Shown here piece by piece: positions 1 through 10,108 of a DNA stretch of 64,000 nt. Source of the DNA: Cyanoderma ruficeps. Taxonomy: Eukaryota > Chordata > Aves > Passeriformes > Timaliidae. Each line of letters begins with the position of its first letter. Positions within the stretch are counted from its first letter, which is position 1. Below the pieces are notes generated by a model. The model had not been told where the DNA came from. It was given only the letters and a program-made list of their open reading frames with translations, and made no database searches. The stretch lies in assembly GCA_008694505.1 (NCBI GenBank), contig VZDJ01000174.1:7675134-7739133 (forward strand). The letters run 5' to 3'. The translations under genes were made by a program, and so were the position numbers.

Positions 1-11
1 TCTTTGCTTAC

Positions 12-3000
12 TTCTTTTTGTCGGAGCTTTCTGTCTCTGGAGGAATCCCCACCATGATCACAGTTCCCTGTTCAACATCCATGGGTGCAGCCATGACCAG
101 GGGCAGCAGCTTGCAACGCTTGTTTTTGGTCTGGAAGGCAGAAAGCTTCTGTGTCACACAAGGCTCAGAAGGCAATTTAATATCAGTTCTCCATGTGAGA
201 TAGCTTTACAAAACCTAAGAATACAGATATTCTGCAGTTCAGCAGAAGGTGATTTCTTTACAGGATCTCTTAATCCACTTGTTCCTTACAGTAAAAGTCA
301 TTCCTTTTAAGAATTATTTAAAAGAAATTTCAGTGATGTACTCCCTCAAAACTTAGAAAATTGCACAAATGTTTAGCTTGTAATTATCTTATTGAAGAAA
401 ACTCAATGCTATGAAGTCTTCAAAGAGGTATCTTCCCTAGAGCAGCATTCACAAATATGCTAAAATCATCCAATCAATCAGCAGAAAATTATTAATAGTT
501 TCCTAAAATGCTTTTAATAATCAGCTGCAAGTATCTGAGAGGACAGTAAGTACTACACCAGCCAGAAGTTTGTGAGTCAAATGGTTTTGATTTACTTACA
601 GAGCAAACGAATGATTTCAGTAAGTATTTACTAAGCAGACATAGAGACACTGGTTTGGAAAACAGTTTCACATCTGGTGTGCCCTAGGAAAAGAAGAATT
701 ATTTCAATTATAACACAAGATGATTCTTACACTTAGTCACTTTTATTATCTACTGGCAAGCCTAGAAGCTTTGTGTGGCTCAAACACTAACAAGAACCAT
801 GACAATACAGGAGGCTGAGCTCACCCAGCTCTGCAGCAAAGCCCTCTGCCCCTCGTGAGGGCTGAGTCTGCCTTTGGGGAGTTCAGAGCAATGTCAATAT
901 TGACCCATCACAGGCAGCACAGCACAGAGGAATTGGTTTTTTCTAACAGAGTAATTCTTGCTGTGCAAGGCACGTAGGGAAACTGTTATTTGAGGATGAT
1001 TTAATCAAAAATGAGAGTCAAATGAGAACCCAAAACCACAAAATTCTGACCTCCATGAGGGAGCAATAGAGAAATGGTCCCTGAGAAATGACAAGGTTGG
1101 TGCAAATACAGCTGGCCACTGTCTGCTGAATGGCACGGAGCTGCTTTTTGGCTAGGTCCAGCCCTTGGTGCAGCTTGTCCAGGTTACCCCTGCAACAAAA
1201 AGAATAAAAATAGACACTTCCTTAGTAAAATAAAGTTTTTCATATAAAAATTATATCTAAACACTATTCACAGGGATATTTTGATTTTTTTCAATAGCTT
1301 ATGAAGCAACAGTTCGTGTTTTAGATCCATAATCCCAATACATTTCCCTAAATAAAATTGAAAAATACTGCAGAGGCATGTTTTCAGTACCTGGAGAGAC
1401 TGTCCAAAGCCTTAATGAAATTAGTTGTTTCAGGCCCCTCTTTCTCTATGTTCTCCATGAGAGAAGTTGTTGCATAAACTATGTCACTTGCTGAGAACTT
1501 GTTCTTAAAGCCAAAGTGAATGCTGAAAGTCTGAACTCGTAAATCTCTCATTCTGCAAAATGAAATAAACCCAGGAAAATTTATTAACATTATCAACACT
1601 GACCAGCTGTCTTCCCAGTATGTTAATCTTAAGAACACAAAGAAAAACCTTATCCTAACATTTGCAACTTATCTAGTGTTACTTTGTCAATCTAAGAATA
1701 ATATTTTTAAAAGCAACATATTAGATCTTCTTAGTAGAAAAATATTTGAGCTTAATTAAAAACTATTTTCAAAGAAAACTTTTGTATTTAAAACAATTTA
1801 CCCAAATTTGTTTGCAGATTCTTCAATCATCTCCCGCAGATTTTCTTTCAAAGACATGTCCATGGAATTAAACTTCTGTTTCACTTGCTTCAAGGGCAAA
1901 CTAAGAACAGAAGGAAAAGATTCATGGACAGGTACACCAGAAGAAACAAGTATTCTCCCTTTTTCTCATAGGACTTTTAAAATGATTGGATAATTTGACA
2001 AGGTTAAGCCTGACTAAACTTACATACATTCATTTTTTTAGTCATTGAAAAGTAGCTGCAAGGAAGCAGAGGTTACTTTACTGAGCTGCCATTCCATAAA
2101 GGCATACAGCAAGTGTTCCCTGTAAACCAATACACAAGCTGTGTAACTCAGAGCCCCACAATCATATTTAACAACCAACACCTTGAGTACTTGCAAGCTG
2201 TATTCGGAATATTTTCCTGTAAGTCACTGAAAAAAAAAAAAATATCCAGATTTTTATAACTCACCCCATGTCAGCCAAAAATTCCTGGAGCCTCTTCTGC
2301 CCTTGTACAGACCAAAGCTTGAGGCTGGCAGAGGTGTAGGAGGTGTTACAGAGACTCTCGTAGAGAGACCAGTGCTGGTAGAGTGCCAGGCGCAGGCTGA
2401 GCAGGAGTTAGGGCCAACAGCTGCAAACACAGACATCCCCTGACCCTGCAAACTCCACAGCCAGGAAAGGCTTCAGCTGCCCTTACACACTGCATGTCTG
2501 TGCTGCATAAAATGCAGTGAGGAGCTCAGGTGATGGACCACAAGAGCAGCAATGCTGGCTTGTAACCAGTTCTGAAAGGTAAAGCTGAACTGAAGCCCCA
2601 CGAGCTGCTGAAAGAGGGATTCGTGCACAAAACATTCGGGTTTCCCTTTATTTTATTTCCATTCTCAGCAGAGATGGTGCTGGGATTATTTTTCCCCCTA
2701 GATAAAAGGGAAAAGAGGGGTTCACCAGAGGTGTAAGTGTGCATTTTCCCCAGCCCTTCTTTAAGGATACTCGTATTCAAATGCAATCCTCATGCAGTCA
2801 ATGGACAGGGAATTCTCCTCGTCCTCGTTGCGGTGGTTGTGGCGAGACACGTGGCGCTGCAGGATGCCAATGTCAGTCACGTACTTCATTCTGAAACAAA
2901 AACAACTTTGCCCCTTCATTTTCTGCCTGGGAATTTTTGTTTCTGACTGCAAGAAAATAAAAATGCTTCCTAAAGTCGGCAGCATGAAATCTGTAGATAC

Positions 3001-6000
3001 ATTTTTAAACCCTCCCAACTCGTTAAATAATGTTTTTTCAATATTCATCTTTTTACCCAGGCAATTAAAACAAAGAAAAAACTCCCAAAACAAACAATAG
3101 ACTGACCAATGGAATCAGTTACTTATTACATTTATCTCTTTTAAAATGTCCATGTATTAGTAAAAATATAACACCAGAATTAAAGTCTACACATGTGATA
3201 GTAGAATTCTATTCATATCTAATAAGAAATAACAAAAAAAAAAGAGAAAATAAAATCTGAAACTTGTTAACTAAAACTGTAAAGGAACTTGGAGGATACA
3301 GAATATACAAAAGTTTTTTCCTTAAATAAAACTGTATCGAGTTCATGCTTAGGTAAACTACCATTAAACATGATTTCCTCACAGATCAGAAGTGACTGAT
3401 TTATAATTTTGTGAAACGAAATAAAAAAGTTAGCTTAAAAATTCTAAATAATAAAAAGTAATTTTAAAGATATATATTCCTATTCTTGGAAGGCAACAGA
3501 TCACATTCAGGCATTAATATATTTCATATCACTGTTAATTACTTATGTCTGTTATAATACCCTTGTGTTTCCTGATCTCTACTAATTGCTGCTGGCTACT
3601 CCCAAAAATAAAATTTTAAAAGATAGACAAATAAATGAGGAAGAATAATAACAAAAAAGATAATTTTTAAAAAAAGTTTCTTACTGAGTTATTTTATCTT
3701 GGACCCATTGATCTGTTAGGCCAACAATAGCCCACCTAATTTTTTTTTGAAAAAAAGAAATAGAAAACAAAGTTAAATCAACAAATATTCCAACAGAGTA
3801 TATTATATATAACCCTCTAAGTATGTAAGAGAACAAATCAGAAACATTGTTTACCAGCAGTACAGAGAAGTTAATAACAAATTTATCGACCATTATTCCC
3901 TCTTTTTCAGACATACACATCCAGCATCATTCTCTCTTCTTCCATGCAAAATCTGCTGTTGCCTTTAATTAATTTACACAGATGCGTCCTCTAGTTGAAG
4001 ACAAGCATCCACTCCCAAAAAAAACCTGGAATCTCATAGTGAAACCAAATAATCTTGGGAAATCTTGCCTGTCTTTGCAACAGGTTTAAGCTTCCAATCT
4101 CTACTAAAAATAATGATGGAAACCTACCACAACATGTCATTCAGGTCCTTAGACATTATCCATGCCAGATCAAACATCACCATCGCAGACTACAAGAGGG
4201 AGAAGCAAAAAAGCCAAATGAACACAAGACACAGTTCACCAAACAAATACAACAGTTCAATCTGCCAAGTACCAGCATGTTACTAAAGGCCTGGAAATCA
4301 GCCTGGAGTCTGACAATCTGCCAGCTTCTTCCTAAGATACTAAGTAGAAAGAAAAATATTCTAGAGAACTCTGTAAACCTGCATTATATATAAAGCAAAT
4401 ACTTAATAAAATATAAATAATCAGAGAGGTCAAATGACAGAAAGAACAGTTAGATGTCCTAAGTGCTATGTTTGGGATATTCTGACACTGAAAGACAACC
4501 TCCCTACATGCTCAAGTCTTTTTGTGACAGTGTTTTGTAAATAGATAGATACCCTTGCAAAGATCTAAAAAAAACCCCATAAAATCTTAAACTAAGTTAA
4601 ACTACTTGTATATATATGATGCAGTTTATATATATATATAAATAAGATAGAAACATAGTGAGATGCAATAATATTGAATAGTATTATTAATTATAGAATT
4701 GTAATGGATTTATATATTATTGGATATTGTCTAATTACCTTTACACTGTCACCTTGATGTTTTATGGCAAACAGTTTATACTTACTGAGGTCCCATGGTA
4801 TTCATACTGTTCGTAATCAAAAAGAATTTCTCGTCTAAAATGGGGGAAAAAAACTCACATTTAACTGAGTGGTGAACTGGTCATCGGAGCCAATTAAAAA
4901 TATAACCCAGAAACTATTATTATTTAAATTTCATTTTAGCAATTAAAAATATTAAACTTGGTCTAGAAATGGTTTATCTGCAAGGCAATTAGACTATAGT
5001 AACAATATGGAAACCACACTGAAATGTACTCATAAAGCAAGAAGAAAAGATTCTTTATATCACTATTCCTCAAATCCCATTTTATCAGATTTGTTCCTGC
5101 TCATTCCTATTGACTACAAAGGGATTGTAAAAGTAAAAGACAGAAAGACAAACTTCATCCCAAGACAGACAAGATAGGAGTATTACAGCTATTTGTACTC
5201 AAATTTTAAATTACTATTTACAATTTCCTCCATTTAAACCTTTTATTTTTCTGTACTAAAGATCTCTCTCAACTTTCTAAACAAAATTACAACTAAAGCA
5301 TCTTGCAAATCACAGCTTGGTATCTTGTGTTTGCATTCTTAACACAACTTCAATCAAAGAATGAATGAAAAAGAGAGAAGCAACTTAAGGAAAACCCATT
5401 TACCCACCTGCGTGCTTCCCATTCTTGCCGTTGTCGCCTTTTCATCGTCCTCTCTATTACCTCCTGTAAATTAATTACCACGATGTTAAAAAGCTAGAAA
5501 AAAATATTCTGATAGATTAGCATCTAGATACTTCAATTATTAAACCTTAATTAAAAAACGTAATTAAGGTTTTCATTAAAAATGTCTTTTTCTTTAAAAA
5601 AACCAAATTGGCATTAACAACATCTAATGAGAAAAGTATTACCAAAAATATTTCCAAGGAGCACACATAAGATCTTTGTGAAATATTTAACAGATCTGAG
5701 AACAGCTTTTGTGTATTTATAATTTTCCTTTGAATTAGGTTCTTTGGCTAAAATATTGCCCTTTTTATATCACTAGGAAAAAAATGTACAATGCTAATGG
5801 GAAGATAACAAAGACAACATGAAATAATATATTAAATCTAAGGATGTCTTCATCTTTAGTTGTCCCTGAATGTTGCTGGTCTCATGCTTTGCTTGCTTCT
5901 ATAATATAAATAGAAAATATGCTAAATGTAACATGGCAGATTTAATTTCATGTGTATACTTAATAAACTTTTCTTATTTTACTGCTACAAGCACAGACAA

Positions 6001-9000
6001 AATGCATTGCTAAACTATTTGTGAGCTTGTGTCTTCTCAAACACTTTTTTTTGTAAAAAGAGTTAATATCTAAACAAATTCTATTGCTGGACTGCCAACC
6101 CCACAGCACACATCAGGAGACAGATCTCTCCAGTTCACTGACTATACAAAGAATTATGCATAAGTTCAAAACAGGTTTGGTTTTTTTATTTGGAGAAAGT
6201 ATTTTTGTGTAGTTCAGAAATAAGTATTTTTTAATGTGGTCTGTTGTTAGCAGATTATTTTGAAATCTTGCACTTGGATTTGTGATCTAATGGAATGCAA
6301 TTTTGAAACTCAAATATTATTATGATGCAAAATATGTATAATGGCAGGGTTTTCTCCCTTTCACAACACAGCAGTGAAACAAACCTCTTCAAAACGCCTG
6401 CGCTTCTCTGAGGGCTCTGAGCCATCACTTTCATCCTCTGACTCCTCTTCCTCATCCTCCTCGTCTCTGAAGATGTCGTCGTAAGCAGGAACATCGAGAT
6501 CATCATCCTGCTTGACTAACAGCTTAATCTGGCAAGAGGAAAACTGTATTTTAGAGTGAGCATCTCCTTCACTGAGCAAAATGCACTCTTACTTAGTAAA
6601 AGAAACTAAAAATTCATTTAGGCTGTATTAATTTCTGACATAACAAAACTTTGGTTTTTAATTCAAATCCCATACTGATTTATAGAAAAAAAGAGTAAAA
6701 ATCCACATTCCCTTGTTAGATCATTACTGAAAGAATTATCATTTTAATGCTTGGTAAAATAAAATAATTTGTGCTTAAAACTTTAAATTCTAGGAGCTGT
6801 TAGGTGCTGAGGGATAATACATGTTACATTCTGGAGGACGTTTATCCTCTGATTTATTGCAGTTTGATTTATAGCAACAAGATTAACAAGTGCTTACCAC
6901 TGACAACTATCACATTGTTAAGATTAGAGATTTTACTCCTGCAAAAAGGATTTTTTTCTGGTCATGTAGATTACTACTGCAAATATTTATTTCTTAATGA
7001 TGCTTTCTGATCTACAAGTTTATGTTCCAACCAGTTTTGCAAACACAGAAAACCACTCCACTGCTCACCAGCACACTTTGGTGAGGTGTTTATTATGAAA
7101 GAAAAGCTTTTACCTGTGTGTCATTGTAAACATTCACTACATTGATTGGTCTGTGACTGTCACACACAAAAAATAAAGTGTCTTCTTCAGGCTGCAAGAT
7201 TTCCAGGAGGTCAACATTGGCACCACAATTTATAAGAACAAAGTATTTGAACTGCAAACAAAAGCAGAAAAAAAGCAGCAGCTTGTTACTTAAATTGCCA
7301 GGAAACACAGAAAACTGAAAATATGTTTACAAAACCTCCAAAGCACTCATCATTGCCCAAACTTGTGTTTATTTTCTGATATTTGATGTCTGTGAGGCAG
7401 AAATTTTTTTTAAGGCAAACCACACAATTCAGGGATGTTGGACATCCAATCCCAGCACCTTTGTATCTCAAAATGTGTGCAAACTTCATTTGACTCTTAT
7501 CAATATTAAAGCACAGCTGTTGGAGATGACATTTAAAACTGGACAAGTTTATTGCTGGTATGTTAAAATGTAACCACAGTTTTGAAGTAACCACTAAGAG
7601 TAATGAGCTTTAGTGTTGACATTTTAAATTGGGTAAGAAATTTATCTTTACAAAAGATGAGCCATCTCTTAAAAATTTTCCAGTATTTTTTCACCTGATC
7701 TTTATGCTCCAGAAAGGCAGTTTCAAGTTCTTGCCACCCAGCCACTGGCACGAGTGTGTATTGCACATGGTCACATTGAAACAGAGCCTGCAAGGAAGCA
7801 ACAGCTGTTAGCAAAGGGGAGGGGAACAGCCTCTCCTGCAATCTGCACCAGGCTCTGATTCTATTCCAGACAAATCTTTAAAATAAAGAAATCCCAAATG
7901 ACAAACATGCAATTGTCATTTATGACAAATGTACATTGTCATATATGGACTCCTAGACTGTGACTCACCAGTTTTCAGTGCCATAACTCATGGAAACAAA
8001 TGTTACAAAAGCAGATGAAACCTTTTTCCCCCTGTTCACACCCATTTCCAGGATCCCAGGGCACAGATATTTTCTCATACTTTCAGCCTGCAGTCATAAT
8101 GAACCAAGACTTACTTGGAGTATTTTACAAGCACATAATGCATCAACATCTGAAGCAACAAGAAGAAGAACACGCTGCAAAAATAACAAAACAATAGCAT
8201 TAATATAGGGGCCAAATAGAGTGTGCTGGTACATGAAATGCATAGAGCCCTGAGACACCAGAAATTCAGACAGATCATTGTAACCATAAAACAGGATTGC
8301 TTCTGAATGGACCAAAATTAACCGGTTTGGATATCCATCAATATTAAAAACAAGCAACTCCACATACTCAAAATACGTCAGCTCCTTTAGGGATATGTAA
8401 TCACTCAGACTCCTCTGAACCTCATATATTTTTGAAGTTTCACACCTAGTCAAGCCCTACAATTATTTTCATTGTGTTTAAAATGGCCTTTGTTTTCAGC
8501 ACAGATCTGCAACTGCTTTGATTAAAGAAAATCTGTAGCAAAAGCAAGAGCAAGGCAACTCAGGAAAGAAATTCTTTCACCTAAATCAAGGTTGGTTGGT
8601 TGGATTTTTTTGGAGAGGGGAGGGGTCGGTTGGTTCGGTTTTTGTTTGTTTTCTCAGAGTGTTGTTTTTAGTCTTGGGGGAAGGGTGCTCTGAGATTTTG
8701 CTCACAGCTGGAGAATTAAGATAAATACTTTCATTTCCACAATCCGTAATATCATTTCATTGGTAGAAATGCCAAAAGACTGTCCAACAAAAGCTTCACC
8801 ACCTTACCGTACACATCAACAGTGAACGGAGTTAAGCAAACCCTGGGTTAAAAATAAAAGTAGCAGATAGACGTGCTACAAGAAAGACTGCAAGAAAAAC
8901 ATCAAAGATGATAGAAAACCGTATTTTGTGTCTGGGGAAATAACACCAAAACACTTAGAAAGATATTTTAAAGAATAGTTCAGAGATGTCCTGGTTAAGC

Positions 9001-9514
9001 ATGAGATGCAGAACACACAAAAACACTTTTGGGGAAGAAGGTGAACCACAAGCAAAATCCCTGGCGAAAGCTCACCGCGCTGACGCTGCTTTGTCACGGG
9101 ATCCCGAGGGTAGGGAAGGGGACAAATACCCGAGAAAGAGATTTTTACCACAGGGGCGACTGCCGGACCCGCCGCACTCAGCGCGGCCGCCGGCTCGGTG
9201 CTCCCACGGCCGACCCCCGCCCCGCAGCCCCCGAAGCGAGGCCACCATCGCCCCAGAGCACCGGAGCGCCTCAGCCACCGCCGGCAGAGCCGGGGACGCC
9301 CCGCACCAACCCTGCGCCGTGAGGCGGCGGGAACCGCGGCAGCGCAGAGCGGGGAGAGAGCCCTAGAGGAGGCCACTCCGCCCGCCGCCGGGGCGCTCGG
9401 GGTGCCGGAGCGCTCGGGGTGCCGGGGTGCCCCCCCGCCCCGGTCATGGCCCGCTGCCCGCACCTGGGTGACGATCAGGTCGTAGAACTCCCGGCGGCAG
9501 TCGGAGACGAACAT
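12..9514 (-). CDS. CDC45: CDC45 DNA replication factor, 16 coding exons, 3' end outside window
   Basis: CDC45 is the scaffold of the CMG (CDC45-MCM2-7-GINS) replicative helicase, nuclear, needed for origin firing and fork progress. Coding exons in transcript order: 9464-9514, 8115-8174, 7695-7787, 7114-7251, 6385-6528, 5408-5463, 4786-4834, 4128-4189, 3685-3735, 2771-2890, 2265-2396, 1802-1900, 1391-1552, 1051-1189, 600-683, 12-130. They give 1559 nt (519 codons plus 2 nt) and phases close at every junction. The start [12 protein letters not shown] matches human MFVSDFRKEFYE. The RecJ/DHH-like core begins with [10 protein letters not shown] (residues 23-32). An acidic linker ([18 protein letters not shown], from residue 135) precedes the basic [17 protein letters not shown] and [15 protein letters not shown] are near identical to human. 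The last about 47 residues are missing at the left edge (human 566 aa). Intron 10 is U12-type; the exon 5 donor (GTTTGT) is weak. Identification is secure. Confidence 0.97.
131..9463 (-). other. CDC45 introns, general content
   Basis: The fifteen introns range from about 0.1 to 1.2 kb, AT-rich, with ordinary GT-AG ends apart from intron 10. The longer ones (1901-2264, 2891-3684, 4190-4785, 4835-5407, 5464-6384, 6529-7113, 7252-7694, 8175-9463) hold short A or T runs, a TA repeat at about 4625-4641 and a GGTT/G-rich patch at about 8592-8660. I see no further gene, RNA gene or clear transposon in them. Confidence 0.6.
2397..2770 (-). other. CDC45: U12-type (minor spliceosome) intron 10 of CDC45
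   Basis: Read on the minus strand, this 374-nt intron begins GTATCCTTAA, a perfect match to the U12 5' splice consensus (RTATCCTT). It ends CCCTAACTCCTGCTCAG, with a CCTAAC branch-site-like element whose adenosines lie 12-13 nt from the intron end and no long polypyrimidine tract. It interrupts the Asp-275 codon (GA|C). Both ends are seen directly; the assignment to the minor spliceosome follows from the known consensus. Confidence 0.85.
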
Positions 9515-9575
9515 GGCGGGAACGGGAGCGCGCGGCGGGAACGGGCGGCAGCCGCAGCCCGCCCCCACTCAAACT

Positions 9576-9585
9576 GGGCGCCAAA
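9576..9585 (-). promoter_or_regulatory. E2F binding site upstream of CDC45
   Basis: The minus strand reads TTTGGCGCCC, matching the E2F consensus TTTSGCGC, about 62-71 bp upstream of the CDC45 start codon. CDC45 is a known E2F-controlled S-phase gene, so this site probably gives the gene its G1/S timing. Confidence 0.75.
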
Positions 9586-9600
9586 CCAACGCGGTGTCCC

Positions 9601-9737
9601 ATTGGTCCGCTCCTCACGGAGCGCTGGCCAATAGGAACACGCTCACTGCACTCCTGCTGGGCGAGCTGCCCAATCCTTTCCGGGGCTTCGCCAATGGGAT
9701 GCGGAGAAGGCGGTGACGATACGCGCTGCTGGCCAAT
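9601..9737. promoter_or_regulatory. Array of five CCAAT boxes (NF-Y type)
   Basis: ATTGG (inverted CCAAT) lies at 9601-9605, and direct CCAAT at 9628-9632, 9670-9674, 9691-9695 and 9733-9737. The four direct boxes are spaced 42, 21 and 42 bp, so all fall on the same face of the helix. NF-Y is the expected binder. The array sits between the two start codons and may serve both genes. Confidence 0.7.
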
Positions 9738-10108
9738 CCCGTAAGGGGCTCAGTCGGAAGCACCCTGCCGGGTCTTGTCGCCGCGTCCGACATCTTTTCT
9801 GTGGGCGAGTTGTTCGCTTTGCCACTGAAGGGAGCCCGGCGAAGGGGAAGCAGGGCTGCATCAACACCGAGTGACCGAAGAGAAGTCGAGCGGGCAGGAG
9901 GAGCTCCCGGAGATGGCCGCCTCAGAAGGGTCGAGGGCAGCTTTCCGCCCTCACTGTCAATGGCCGCCCGAGCGGCCGGCGCCGCGCGGCACGCCGGGAG
10001 CGGCGGGGCCGGGGGCGGGGCCCGGCACAGCCCGTGAGGCGAACGAGCGGCCCTGGCCCGGCCCGGCCCGGCGGCCCCGAGGGAGCGCCCGCCGCCGCCG
10101 CTGCCGCC

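Noticed and set aside
8876..9568. 230-codon minus-strand open frame around CDC45 exon 1
   Set aside because: Only the 17 codons at 9464-9514 match CDC45; the rest runs through the donor into the intron.
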